A DNA stretch of 64,000 bases from Dinoroseobacter sp042096155 (GTDB taxonomy: Bacteria > Pseudomonadota > Alphaproteobacteria > Rhodobacterales > Rhodobacteraceae), in the NCBI GenBank assembly GCA_042096155.1, contig JBELMC010000002.1:14281-78280 (forward strand), written 5' to 3'. Below are positions 44,188 through 53,795 of the stretch, in pieces. The notes under the pieces are model-generated. The model worked only from the letters and a program-made list of their open reading frames with translations. It was not told where the DNA came from and made no database searches. The position numbers were made by a program, and so were the translations under genes. The number at the start of each line of letters is the position of its first letter. Position 1 is the first letter of the stretch.

Positions 44188-44621
44188 CGTTGTATTGCTT
44201 GGACAAAGGCTTTATCGCCTGCGTTGGCCAATATGTCAGCAGTGTCTGACAGGCTGGCCCAAACGGCAGTATGGCCGGTTTCCAGGGGATCAGACAGAGC
44301 ACGTACCGGGCGCGCGATGTAAATGGTGCACAGTTTTTCGGCCCAAAACCCGTATTCCGGCATATGGGTGAACCGACGAAAGGCGCCCAAACGACGAGCG
44401 GACGAAATGCTCCATCCCGTTTCTTCGCGCACTTCGCGATGGAGCGCGGGTATCGGATGCTCGCCGGGATCAATCCCGCCGCCAGGCAACTGAAATTCTG
44501 GAACAGGTTCGGCTTGATGGGTCAGCAACACCTCCGCTCCAAGCAATAAAATCGCATAGACACCAGGTCGAAACCGATAAGTTTGCCCCGAAACGACAGG
44601 TTCACCGTATCGTTTAATCAT
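44166..44621 (-). CDS. Nudix hydrolase
   Basis: The 151-residue product has the Nudix box in GGGIDPGEHPIPALHREVREETG, with the catalytic REVREE helix. The substrate is not evident. It converges with the PP2C gene (22-bp overlap) and is divergent from hslO. Confidence 0.88.
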   Translation of the reverse strand: MIKRYGEPVVSGQTYRFRPGVYAILLLGAEVLLTHQAEPVPEFQLPGGGIDPGEHPIPALHREVREETGWSISSARRLGAFRRFTHMPEYGFWAEKLCTIYIARPVRALSDPLETGHTAVWASLSDTADILANAGDKAFVQAIQRQFSKWA

Positions 44622-44735
44622 AGCTGCATCCTATTGTGCGCTGGTGGAAGGGCTTGGACCGGGACGATCGCCCCTCTATATACCCTGCAAAGCGGTCTGT
44701 CCGCTGTCTTTTTGCCCGAATGTGGAACCTCAATC

Positions 44736-45725
44736 ATGACGCAGATGACGAAACTTGCCTGGGACGACACTGTCTTACCGTTTCAGCTTGATCGGTCGGA
44801 TATCCGCGGACGCGTTGCTCGGTTGGATGGCGCATTGGATCAGGTGTTAAAGCAGCACAGATATCCCCCTGAAATCGAGGCCCTCGTGGCCGAAGCCTGC
44901 TTGCTCACTGTTTTGATTGGCCAAACCATCAAGCTGCGTTGGAAGTTGTCATTGCAAGTGCGCGGTGACGGGCCCGCACGTTTGATCGCCACGGATTATT
45001 ACGGACCAACACAGAGTGGCGAGCCTGCTCGTATTCGAGCTTATGCCAGCTATGATGCAGAACGACTGGACTCCGATGTTGATCCATTTTCGCAGATCGG
45101 CAAAGGATATTTTGCCGTGCTGATCGACCAGGGCAAAGGCACTGCGCCTTATCAGGGAATCACACCGATTGCGGGTGGATCTTTGGCAAATTGCGCGCAA
45201 TCTTATTTTGCCCAATCCGAACAGCTGCCAACGCGGTTCGCGCTGAGCTTTGGACGCAATAGTGTATCAGGCGCGGATGAAACCTGGCGCGCCGGTGGCG
45301 TAATGTTGCAAGTCATGCCGAAAGCATCGCCATTTTCGGCAAATCCTGGGTCTGGTGAAGGGGGGATATTGCGGCACGAAGATATTCTCGATGGTGATGA
45401 AGGTGAAAACTGGATTCGCGCGAATGCTCTGCTGGACACGGTGGAACAGTTCGAATTGGTCGGTCCTTCGGTTGCGCCGTCCGATTTATTGGTGCGGCTT
45501 TTCCACGAAGAGAGCCCACGTGTGTTTGATGCGCAGCCGGTGAAATTTGGCTGCACCTGTTCGGAAGACCGCGTGCGTCAAAGCCTGTCAATTTATTCAG
45601 CCAAAGATATCGCTTCTATGACCAACGATTCCGGCAAAGTGACGGCGGATTGCCAGTTTTGCGGCGCACATTATGTGCTCGACCCCAAAACGGTCGGCTT
45701 TGAGGCAGAAACGGCCCCGCAATGA
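44736..45725 (+). CDS. hslO: Hsp33, redox-regulated holdase chaperone
   Basis: Hsp33 is switched on by oxidation of its zinc-bound cysteines. The 329-residue product has the redox motif CTC (in FGCTCSEDR) and CQFC near the C-terminus. Start: ATG 44736 (MTQMTKLAWDD); the frame is open to 44583 but without conservation. It begins an operon hslO-nudix-cca-lysE-ABC-ABC-RNA methyltransferase in which most genes overlap. Confidence 0.94.
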   Translation: MTQMTKLAWDDTVLPFQLDRSDIRGRVARLDGALDQVLKQHRYPPEIEALVAEACLLTVLIGQTIKLRWKLSLQVRGDGPARLIATDYYGPTQSGEPARIRAYASYDAERLDSDVDPFSQIGKGYFAVLIDQGKGTAPYQGITPIAGGSLANCAQSYFAQSEQLPTRFALSFGRNSVSGADETWRAGGVMLQVMPKASPFSANPGSGEGGILRHEDILDGDEGENWIRANALLDTVEQFELVGPSVAPSDLLVRLFHEESPRVFDAQPVKFGCTCSEDRVRQSLSIYSAKDIASMTNDSGKVTADCQFCGAHYVLDPKTVGFEAETAPQ

Positions 45726-46294
45726 CGGCGCTGCACCTGGTCCGGGAAGCTATCACCCGCGCTCAGGCCCAGACATCAGACTTTGACCTGAACCCAGATA
45801 TTTCGTTGAGCAAGACGCGCAAGCTACATGATGCGGCCGTTTTGATCGCGATCACCGATGCAGAACGCGTGATCCTGACAAAACGATCTTCCAAACTGAA
45901 ACATCATCCTGGTCAGATCGCTTTTCCGGGTGGTCGGGTCGATTCATCTGATCACAGCATTCTGGATGCGGCTTTGCGCGAAGCACATGAGGAAATCGGC
46001 CTGCCCGAGCGTCTTGTATCGCCACTGGGTCAATTGTCGTGCCACGAAACGGTTACCGGGTTTTTGGTGACTCCGATTGTTGCACATATCACGGGTGATT
46101 ATGTGCCCAAGGCTGAACCCGGCGAAGTTGACGAGATTTTCACCGTGCCATTGTCTCATATTTTGGACGCGACAAATTACCGGATCGAGCGACGAAGCTG
46201 GCACGGAGTTTGGCGAAGTTTTTATGTGGTCCCGTATGGTCCTTATTATATTTGGGGCGCAACGGCACGCATGCTGCGGGCGCTTGCGCGATGA
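45722..46294 (+). CDS. Nudix hydrolase, CoA pyrophosphatase (NudL) type
   Basis: The 190-residue protein carries the subfamily stretch LTKRSSKLKHHPGQIAFPGGR followed by the Nudix helix ALREAHEEIGL, which together mark the CoA diphosphatase group. It overlaps hslO and cca by 4 bp each (ATGA), in a gene order common in Rhodobacterales. Confidence 0.92.
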   Translation: MTALHLVREAITRAQAQTSDFDLNPDISLSKTRKLHDAAVLIAITDAERVILTKRSSKLKHHPGQIAFPGGRVDSSDHSILDAALREAHEEIGLPERLVSPLGQLSCHETVTGFLVTPIVAHITGDYVPKAEPGEVDEIFTVPLSHILDATNYRIERRSWHGVWRSFYVVPYGPYYIWGATARMLRALAR

Positions 46295-47439
46295 TCAAGA
46301 TTGATCCAAAGCTTTTTGGTGCAGGTCGAACAGTGCTCGATCTGTTAAGCAACGCGGGATTTCAGGCCTATGTCGTCGGTGGCCACGTGCGCAACGCTCT
46401 GTTGGGCGCGCCTGTGTCCGATCTCGATATCGCGACCAATGCGTCTCCCGCACAGGTGATCGGCTGTGCCAAATCGGCAGGTATCAAAGCTGTCCCGACA
46501 GGGATCGACCACGGTACCGTTACACTGGTGATCAAGCGCGACCCGATTGAAGTGACAACATTTCGTCGGGATGTGGCCACCGACGGTCGTCGCGCCGTGG
46601 TGTCTTTTGCAAATACCATCGAAGAGGATGCGCGACGGCGCGATTTTACCATGAATGCGCTTTATGCGGATCTGAATGGAACCGTTTTTGATCCGCTTGG
46701 CGGGCTGGCTGACCTGATGACACGGCGGGTGCGTTTCATTGATGATCCAGCCCAGCGCATCTGTGAAGATTATCTACGTATCTTACGGTTTTTTCGGTTT
46801 TTTGCGTGGTACGGGGATCGCAGTCATGGGTTTGACAGTGAAGCGCTGGCCGCCTGTGCCACCCATAGCGCTGGTCTATCACAGTTAAGCAAAGAGCGTG
46901 TCGGCGGCGAAATGCTCAAACTGCTGGGCGCACCGGATCCAAGCCAAGCGGTGGCCGCGATGGAGCAAAGCGGTGTTCTGTCACAGATATTGCCAGGTGC
47001 GCAGGCCAAAGCCCTAGCAGTTTTGATCCACCTTGAAGATGGCCTCACACCCGATCCTCTGCGCCGGCTTGCGGCTTTGGGCGGCAAAGACCTGACTGAG
47101 GCAATGCGACTGTCAAAAGCGGAAGCGCGCTATTTGACGGGACTTCAAAGCGGAATCGAAACAAACATGCCACCGCATGAGGCCGGGTATCGCCTTGGTG
47201 CAAACATCGCGAGGGACCTGATTTTATTGCGCGCGGCGTTGTTTGAAAACATATTGGATCACGCTGATTTGCTGGCTGTGGCGAAAGGGGCAAGCGCCAA
47301 ATTCCCTATGAAGGCAGAGGATCTGCCAGAGCTGAGCGGAGCAGCCCTTGGTCAAGCGCTCAAATCCGCTCAGACAGCTTGGATCGCTTCAGGCTTTGTA
47401 TTGACCCTGCCTGAACTGATCGCGAAATGTCGACCATGA
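46291..47439 (+). CDS. cca: CCA tRNA nucleotidyltransferase / poly(A) polymerase family
   Basis: The 382-residue product shows the class II nucleotidyltransferase head (YVVGGHVRNALLGAPVSDLDIATNA with the DLD metal ligands) and the RRDFTMNALY motif, followed by a helical tRNA-binding body. It adds or repairs the 3' CCA of tRNAs. Start ATG 46291 overlaps the Nudix stop; an earlier in-frame ATG at 46210 lies in that gene. Confidence 0.94.
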   Translation: MIKIDPKLFGAGRTVLDLLSNAGFQAYVVGGHVRNALLGAPVSDLDIATNASPAQVIGCAKSAGIKAVPTGIDHGTVTLVIKRDPIEVTTFRRDVATDGRRAVVSFANTIEEDARRRDFTMNALYADLNGTVFDPLGGLADLMTRRVRFIDDPAQRICEDYLRILRFFRFFAWYGDRSHGFDSEALAACATHSAGLSQLSKERVGGEMLKLLGAPDPSQAVAAMEQSGVLSQILPGAQAKALAVLIHLEDGLTPDPLRRLAALGGKDLTEAMRLSKAEARYLTGLQSGIETNMPPHEAGYRLGANIARDLILLRAALFENILDHADLLAVAKGASAKFPMKAEDLPELSGAALGQALKSAQTAWIASGFVLTLPELIAKCRP

Positions 47440-48020
47440 TTTTTGATCCATTATATGCATTTGTTTTCGCCGGGTTATTTACGCCCGGGCCAAACGTGAT
47501 TCTGTTGACCGCCAGTGGCGCGCGTTTTGGATTTCGTGCGACCTTGCCTCATGTTCTGGGCGTGGCTGCGGGTGTGGGCGTGACCTCGGGACTCACCGCT
47601 CTGGGCATGGGGGCGCTCTTACTGGCTATGCCTGGTTTGACATTGGTGTTGAAAATCATTGCGACGGGGTGGATTTTGTGGATGGCCTTTAAGCTGATGA
47701 CCGTGGCCCAGGCCAAGCGACAGGCGGCTGAAGACGAACCTTGGGGGTTTTTCAGAGCGGTCTTGTTCCAGTGGGTGAACCCAAAAGTTTGGGCGATCGC
47801 CTCCGCGGCTTCGATCGGATACGCCGCAGGATTGCCACCTGCGCAAGAAGCTGCACGTTTGGCCAGCGCTTTTTCCGGTATTAACTTAGGCGTTTGCTTG
47901 TTCTGGAGCTTCGCTGGATCGCTTCTAACCTATCTTTTAAATTCCGACCGCGCCTGGAGCTTATTCAACGGTACCATGGCGTTGATGCTGACCGTCTCCG
48001 CCGTCATGGTCTTTGTGTAA
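47436..48020 (+). CDS. LysE/RhtB-family amino-acid exporter
   Basis: About six hydrophobic segments and the family N-terminus FAGLFTPGPNVILLTASGARFG with the conserved TPGPN identify a LysE/RhtB-type exporter; the substrate is unknown. The ATG at 47436 overlaps the cca stop (ATGA) and gives 194 residues; ATG 47427 would add three. Confidence 0.88.
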   Translation: MIFDPLYAFVFAGLFTPGPNVILLTASGARFGFRATLPHVLGVAAGVGVTSGLTALGMGALLLAMPGLTLVLKIIATGWILWMAFKLMTVAQAKRQAAEDEPWGFFRAVLFQWVNPKVWAIASAASIGYAAGLPPAQEAARLASAFSGINLGVCLFWSFAGSLLTYLLNSDRAWSLFNGTMALMLTVSAVMVFV

Positions 48021-48055
48021 TCAGCACCCTATATTGGCGCTGAGGATAGAGCCCC

Positions 48056-49897
48056 ATGTTTCGCTTTTTCGAAAATCTTGTAGACCCTTATGTGGATTAC
48101 GTCGAAACGGACCGACCGCCGACGACATTGTTTGCGTTTTTGTGGGATTATGCGCAGCCATTCAAACATATGTTTGCCTGGGCAGCGGTGTTATCGATCG
48201 CCAGTGCGGCGGTCGAAATCGTCTTGCTGTTCTATATGGGCCGGGTCATCGATATGCTTGACGAGGTTGCACCTCGCGACGTTTTCGCGGTTCACGGAGC
48301 CGAGCTTTTGTTTTTGGTCGTGTTTATCTTGTTTCTGCGACCAATGGTGCAGACATTGGGCACGATTGTGCTCAACAACACGATTTTACCAAATTTTGGG
48401 GCCTTGGTGCGCTGGCGTGCGCATCGACAGGTGCTGCGCCAATCTGTCGGTTGGTTTGAGAATGACTTCGCTGGACGCATCGCCAACCGAATTATGCAGA
48501 CGCCAGGAAGTGCCGGTGACGCGGTGTTTCAGGTGTTTGATGCTTTGGCCTATGCCTTGGCTTATCTGGTCGGGGCCATTATTCTGCTGAGCACTTCAGA
48601 TCCGCGCTTGGCTGTGCCGATCCTGATTTGGTTTACGCTTTATCTGGTGCTTGTGGTGTGGACGGTGCAGCGTATTGGCCCCGCCAGCCAGGCCAGCGCC
48701 GATGCCCGATCCGAAGTCACCGGGCGCGTTGTCGACAGCTATACGAACATCCACGCGGTCAAGATGTTTGCCCATCACGACAAAGAACTCGAGTACGCGA
48801 GGGAGAGCATCGAAAAGACGCGACAAACATTTGGCGCTGAGATGCGATTGTTTTCGATCATGGATATGGGATTGGTGGCCTTGAACGGCTTGCTGATTGT
48901 ATCGGTGGTCGGGTGGTCGATTTGGCTGTGGACAGAAGGGGTTGCGAGTGTTGGTGTTGTTGCTGCGGCGACGGCTTTGGCCCTGCGCTTGAACGCGATG
49001 ACAGGCTGGATCATGTGGGCGGTTTCAAATTTTTTCCGCGCTTTGGGCGTTGTCGCTGAAGGGATGCAGACAATTTCGCAACCGATCACGCTTTTGAATT
49101 TACCGAATGCCAAGCCGCTAGAGATACACGAGGGACGACTGCGATTTGATGCGCTGACCCATCATTACGGGCGCCAGAGCGGCGGTTTGGGGCCACTGAC
49201 ATTGGATTTACAGCCGGGCCAAAAGGTTGGGCTTGTGGGCCGGTCCGGTGCTGGCAAGTCCACCTTGGTTAAACTTTTGCTACGGTTTTATGATGCTGAT
49301 GCAGGCCGCATTTTTATTGATCATCAGGACATCGCAAAGGTCACTCAAGACAGTTTGCGCGCCCAGATCGGGATGGTGCAGCAAGACAGTGCACTGCTGC
49401 ACAGATCGGTGCGTGACAACATTTTATATGGGCGCCCCAATGCGACCGAAGCTGAGATGATAGAAGCCGCGATTAGGGCAGAGGCCCATGATTTCATTCT
49501 AGATCTTGAAGATCCCATGGGACGCAGCGGCTATGATGCCTTTGTCGGCGAACGCGGCGTGAAACTTTCTGGCGGGCAGCGACAGCGGATCACACTTGCG
49601 AGGGTGATCCTCAAAAATGCGCCAATCCTCGTTCTGGACGAAGCGACAAGTGCGCTCGACAGCGAGGTCGAGGCCGCGATTCAAAATACGCTCTATGGCG
49701 TAATGCAGGGCAAGACCGTGATTGCGATCGCCCACCGCTTATCGACGATCGCGCTGATGGATCGGATTTTGGTGCTTGAGGAAGGTAGGATCGTGGAAGA
49801 TGGCACGCATACTGATCTGCTGGCGCAAAACGGTCTCTATGCTTCGTTTTGGGAGCGGCAATCCGGTGGCTTTATCGGAACACAGGAGCAGCCATGA
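48056..49897 (+). CDS. ABC transporter half-molecule A (permease-ATPase)
   Basis: The 613-residue protein fuses a six-helix permease domain (residues 1-330) with an ATPase domain: Walker A GRSGAGKST, signature LSGGQRQR, Walker B ILVLDEATSALD, H-loop IAHRLST. It belongs to the multidrug/lipid exporter type. It is coupled (ATGA) to a second, similar half-transporter, suggesting a heterodimer. Substrate unknown. Confidence 0.92.
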   Translation: MFRFFENLVDPYVDYVETDRPPTTLFAFLWDYAQPFKHMFAWAAVLSIASAAVEIVLLFYMGRVIDMLDEVAPRDVFAVHGAELLFLVVFILFLRPMVQTLGTIVLNNTILPNFGALVRWRAHRQVLRQSVGWFENDFAGRIANRIMQTPGSAGDAVFQVFDALAYALAYLVGAIILLSTSDPRLAVPILIWFTLYLVLVVWTVQRIGPASQASADARSEVTGRVVDSYTNIHAVKMFAHHDKELEYARESIEKTRQTFGAEMRLFSIMDMGLVALNGLLIVSVVGWSIWLWTEGVASVGVVAAATALALRLNAMTGWIMWAVSNFFRALGVVAEGMQTISQPITLLNLPNAKPLEIHEGRLRFDALTHHYGRQSGGLGPLTLDLQPGQKVGLVGRSGAGKSTLVKLLLRFYDADAGRIFIDHQDIAKVTQDSLRAQIGMVQQDSALLHRSVRDNILYGRPNATEAEMIEAAIRAEAHDFILDLEDPMGRSGYDAFVGERGVKLSGGQRQRITLARVILKNAPILVLDEATSALDSEVEAAIQNTLYGVMQGKTVIAIAHRLSTIALMDRILVLEEGRIVEDGTHTDLLAQNGLYASFWERQSGGFIGTQEQP

Positions 49898-51753
49898 AAC
49901 CGTGCATCGCACGCCTTGTACAATGGTCAAGCGACCAAATAGCGCCGTTTGAGCACGCCGAAGGGCCCCCGCCACAAGATCTCGGCCCATTTTTCCGCTG
50001 GGCGCTGCATGGCTCCATACCAGTGTTGTGGATCGCGGCAGGATTTTCAGCGCTGGCAGGCACGATGGAGGTCGTGACAGCCCTCATCCTAGGGCGCGTT
50101 ATTGACGCAGCTGTAGATACAGGGCCGCTCGCATTCTTCACTGAGCATTGGTGGCTACTGACAGGGTTTGTGGTGTTCTTTGTGATGTTGCGGCCGTTGG
50201 CTTTTGGCCTCAGTGCGGCTGCAAATGCGATTGTCGTGCAACCCAATGTCACCCCACTGGTATTGTCGCGGCTACACCGCTGGACCCTTGGCCAGGCCGT
50301 CACCTTCTTTGATGACGATTTTGCCGGTCGAATTGCACAAAAACAAATGCAAACCGCACGTGCGATCACGGACGTGACCTCTGAACTGATAAATGTTGTC
50401 GCTTTTGCCCTGGCCTCTTTGTTGGGATCGGCGTTGTTGCTGACAACAATAAACGGCTGGATCGCCTTGTTGCTGGTGGTCTGGCTGGTGGCGTATTTCG
50501 CCCTTATACGGTGGTACATGCCGCGCGTCCGGATCCAGTCGAAAGAACGCGCGGGCGCACGGGCAATGGTGTCAGGACAGGTGGTGGACACAATCACCAA
50601 CATTAAGACGGTCAAACTTTTCGCCCATGGTGCGTATGAGGAAACCGAAGCTCTCTCTGCGATGGAAACATTTCGTCTGAAGGCACTGAGCTTTGGTCAG
50701 TTGGCCGCTGGTTTCCGGTTTGCGCTTATGGGATTGGCAGGGATCTTGCCGGTTTTGTTGATCGGCTCGAGCCTTTTATTGTGGCAGGCCGGTCTTGCGA
50801 CGGCTGGTGATATTGCGGCGGCCGGATCAATTGCTATTCGAATCGCGCAAATGACCGGGTGGGTCAGCTTCACCTTGATGGCACTCTATGCCAATGTCGG
50901 CGAAATCGAAGATGGTATGAAGACCCTGACGCCGCCGCATACGCTGACAGACAAAAGCGCCGCGAAGCCGTTGGCGGTTTCGTCCGCAAAGGTGCAGTTT
51001 GATCATGTAACGTTCAAATATGACCGCCAAACTGGGGGTGTCCGCGATATCGCAATGACGTTGCATCCGGGTGAAAAGGTGGCGCTTGTTGGGGCATCCG
51101 GTGCCGGAAAATCAACTCTCGTTTCGCTGATGCTGCGCCTATATGATCCCGAAAAAGGACGCGTTCTTATTGATGGGCAGGATATTGCTGACGTCACCCA
51201 AGACAGTCTTCGCCACGCAATCGGTATGGTGACTCAGGAAACAGCAATGTTTAATCGTGCCGCGCGCGACAATATATTATACGGCAAACCGGATGCGACC
51301 GAGGCCCAGATGATCGAGGCGGCCAAACGCGCCGAAGCGCATGACTTCATTCTGAGCTTGGAAGATCATATGGGTCGTCGCGGCTATGAGGCTCATCTTG
51401 GAGAGCGGGGTGTGAAGTTGTCTGGTGGGCAACGTCAGAGAATCGCTCTTGCGCGGGCCATTTTGAAAGACGCGCCAATTCTGGTGCTCGACGAGGCAAC
51501 AAGCGCTCTCGACAGTGAGGTCGAAGCCAACATTCAAGACGCGCTAGAAAATATTATGGACGGCAAGACCGTGATTGCGATCGCCCACCGGCTGTCGACA
51601 ATTGCCAATATGGACCGGATTGTGGTGCTCGAAGACGGCAAGATCGCCGAACAAGGCACCCATATCGAGCTTTTGGCCGCAAAAGGGGTCTACACCCGGT
51701 TCTGGGATCGTCAATCGGGGGGGTTCATCGGCGTACGAGAGGCTGCGGAATGA
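49894..51753 (+). CDS. ABC transporter half-molecule B (permease-ATPase)
   Basis: The 619-residue partner has the same layout and intact catalytic motifs (GASGAGKST, LSGGQRQR, ILVLDEATSALD, IAHRLST). Both proteins share long stretches (for example QRQRI and RAEAHDFIL), pointing to an old tandem duplication. Both ATP sites look complete, unlike many heterodimeric exporters with one degenerate site. ATG 49894 overlaps the upstream stop; an earlier ATG at 49849 lies in the first gene. Confidence 0.92.
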   Translation: MKPCIARLVQWSSDQIAPFEHAEGPPPQDLGPFFRWALHGSIPVLWIAAGFSALAGTMEVVTALILGRVIDAAVDTGPLAFFTEHWWLLTGFVVFFVMLRPLAFGLSAAANAIVVQPNVTPLVLSRLHRWTLGQAVTFFDDDFAGRIAQKQMQTARAITDVTSELINVVAFALASLLGSALLLTTINGWIALLLVVWLVAYFALIRWYMPRVRIQSKERAGARAMVSGQVVDTITNIKTVKLFAHGAYEETEALSAMETFRLKALSFGQLAAGFRFALMGLAGILPVLLIGSSLLLWQAGLATAGDIAAAGSIAIRIAQMTGWVSFTLMALYANVGEIEDGMKTLTPPHTLTDKSAAKPLAVSSAKVQFDHVTFKYDRQTGGVRDIAMTLHPGEKVALVGASGAGKSTLVSLMLRLYDPEKGRVLIDGQDIADVTQDSLRHAIGMVTQETAMFNRAARDNILYGKPDATEAQMIEAAKRAEAHDFILSLEDHMGRRGYEAHLGERGVKLSGGQRQRIALARAILKDAPILVLDEATSALDSEVEANIQDALENIMDGKTVIAIAHRLSTIANMDRIVVLEDGKIAEQGTHIELLAAKGVYTRFWDRQSGGFIGVREAAE

Positions 51754-52964
51754 CACTGACGATCCGACGCTTGGGCCTCAAAGGCGACGGCATTGCGGAT
51801 GGCCCGATTTTTGTGCCGCGGGTTTTGCCTGGTGAGGTTGTGACCGGCGAGGTCGTCGGCGACCGTCTGGAAACGCCAAAAATCGTCACGCCCTCGAACC
51901 AGCGGATCAAAGCGCCATGCCCACATTATAACCGTTGCGGAGGATGTGCTTTACAACATGCACGGGATGATTTTGTTAGTGTTTGGAAACAAAAGATTGT
52001 CGAAAGAGCACTCTCGGCCCATGGATTAGAGGCAGAGTTCCGACCCATTACCACCTGTGATCCAATGACGCGTCGCCGGGCGACATTTGCGGCACGACGG
52101 CTAAAGAAAGGCGTGTTGGTTGGGTTTCATACCCGGGGGTCGAACGCGCTGGTGTCAATTCCAAACTGTCGCTTGCTACACCCTAAGCTATTGGCTGCAC
52201 TTCCGGTTTTGGAAGAGCTGACATTTTTGACTGCGGCGCGCAAAGGCGAGGTCAATTTTGCAGTGACCTTGGGGACCGAAGGGCTCGATATTGAAATCAA
52301 GGGTGGCAAAGCGGCGGACCCGCCTCTAATCGAAGCTTTGGCCTTGGTCGCACAATCCCATGATTTAGCGCGCATTATGATTGAGAACGAACCCGTCATC
52401 ACCCGTCGCGCACCTGCGGTCAGCTTTGACGGGATCAAGGTTGTGCCTCCCAGCGGTGCGTTTTTACAAGCGACGCCAGACGGCGAGACGGCCCTGCGCG
52501 CCGCGGTAAAAGACGCGGTCGGCTCTGCCAAGCATATTGTCGACCTGTTTGCAGGCTGCGGCACTTTTGCGTTGCCGCTGGCCAAGCAAGCGCAGGTTCA
52601 CGCGGTCGAGGGTGAGCATGCTCTGACCAGCGCGCTGCAACTGGGATGGCGACAGGCTACTGAACTGAAGACCGTAACAACGCAAACCCGCGACCTGTTT
52701 CGCCGACCGCTCATGCCAGACGAGCTAAAGCGGTTTCAGGCCGCTGTTATTGATCCACCCCGTGCAGGCGCCGAGGCGCAAGTCTCCGAGCTTGCCAAGT
52801 CCAAAACTGCGCAGATCGCATTTGTATCCTGCAATCCCGTAACCTTTGCGCGGGACGCCAAGTCCTTGGTCGATGCAGGATATAAGCTCAACTGGGCGCA
52901 GGTCGTTGATCAATTCCGTTGGTCCGCTCATATCGAGCTGGTCGCCAGTTTCACCGCTTCTTAA
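51750..52964 (+). CDS. TrmA/RlmD-family 5-methyluridine RNA methyltransferase
   Basis: The 404-residue protein has an N-terminal TRAM-like part, the 4Fe-4S cysteines CPHYNRCGGC, a SAM-binding motif VDLFAGCGTFALPLA and the catalytic cysteine in FVSCNPVTFARD, typical of RlmC/RlmD/TrmA enzymes. The exact RNA target cannot be told from sequence. It overlaps the ABC gene by 4 bp. Confidence 0.92.
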   Translation: MTLTIRRLGLKGDGIADGPIFVPRVLPGEVVTGEVVGDRLETPKIVTPSNQRIKAPCPHYNRCGGCALQHARDDFVSVWKQKIVERALSAHGLEAEFRPITTCDPMTRRRATFAARRLKKGVLVGFHTRGSNALVSIPNCRLLHPKLLAALPVLEELTFLTAARKGEVNFAVTLGTEGLDIEIKGGKAADPPLIEALALVAQSHDLARIMIENEPVITRRAPAVSFDGIKVVPPSGAFLQATPDGETALRAAVKDAVGSAKHIVDLFAGCGTFALPLAKQAQVHAVEGEHALTSALQLGWRQATELKTVTTQTRDLFRRPLMPDELKRFQAAVIDPPRAGAEAQVSELAKSKTAQIAFVSCNPVTFARDAKSLVDAGYKLNWAQVVDQFRWSAHIELVASFTAS

Positions 52965-52976
52965 GAAGGTCCTCCC

Positions 52977-53744
52977 ATGCGCACAGCTTTGGCAACCTGG
53001 CTTGAAGGTTCAATCGTCCGCAATACCATCATCGGTGTTATTTTGTTCAACGCCGTGCTGCTGGGATTGGAAACCTCGCGCACAGTTATGGCGACGGCTG
53101 GTCCACTAATCTTGGCGCTCGATAAGCTTTGTCTTGCAATTTTTGTGATCGAGCTGGTCTTGAAGCTGGTCGCCCTTGGCCCTCGATTCTTTCGCAGTGG
53201 CTGGAACCTGTTTGACTTCGTGATCGTGACGCTATCGCTCGTACCTGGGGCGCAGACATTTAGCGTGCTACGCGCGTTGCGGATTTTGCGGGTGTTGCGA
53301 ATTATCTCGGTTGCACCGCGTTTGCAGCGTGTGGTCGAGGGATTCATCACCGCGCTCCCAGGTATGGGATCGGTGTTTTTGTTGATGGCTATCATCTTCT
53401 ACATTGGTTCGGTCATGGCGACGAAATTGTTTGCCGCCAGCTTCCCACACTGGTTTGGAAGCCTGGGCCAATCGGCCTATTCCTTGTTTCAGATTATGAC
53501 GTTGGAATCATGGTCCATGGGGATTGTTCGCCCGGTGATGGAAATCTATCCTTACGCATGGCTGTTTTTTGTGCCCTTCATTATGGTCACAACCTTCGCG
53601 GTGGTAAACTTGCTGGTCGGTCTGATTGTAAACTCGATGCAGGAAGCCCATAGCGCAGACGAGACCGCCAAAACTGAATCTTACCGCGATGAAGTTCTTG
53701 CGCGGCTTGTCGCCATTGAAAAACGGATCAACGAGAAACCGTAG
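52977..53744 (+). CDS. Voltage-gated cation channel, bacterial sodium channel (NavBac) type
   Basis: The 255-residue protein has the six-segment layout of one channel domain: S1-S3, a regular S4 with arginine every third residue (RALRILRVLRIISVAPRLQR), a pore helix with selectivity filter TLESWSM, S6 (VTTFAVVNLLVGLIVN) and a short C-terminal coiled coil. TLESWS is the sodium-selective filter of NaChBac relatives. It should act as a homotetramer. It lies 12 bp behind the methyltransferase. Confidence 0.93.
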   Translation: MRTALATWLEGSIVRNTIIGVILFNAVLLGLETSRTVMATAGPLILALDKLCLAIFVIELVLKLVALGPRFFRSGWNLFDFVIVTLSLVPGAQTFSVLRALRILRVLRIISVAPRLQRVVEGFITALPGMGSVFLLMAIIFYIGSVMATKLFAASFPHWFGSLGQSAYSLFQIMTLESWSMGIVRPVMEIYPYAWLFFVPFIMVTTFAVVNLLVGLIVNSMQEAHSADETAKTESYRDEVLARLVAIEKRINEKP

Positions 53745-53795
53745 GCAGCGCCGCCCTTTTCTGCCAGATTGAAAAAAAACAACCCGAGGCAGCAG

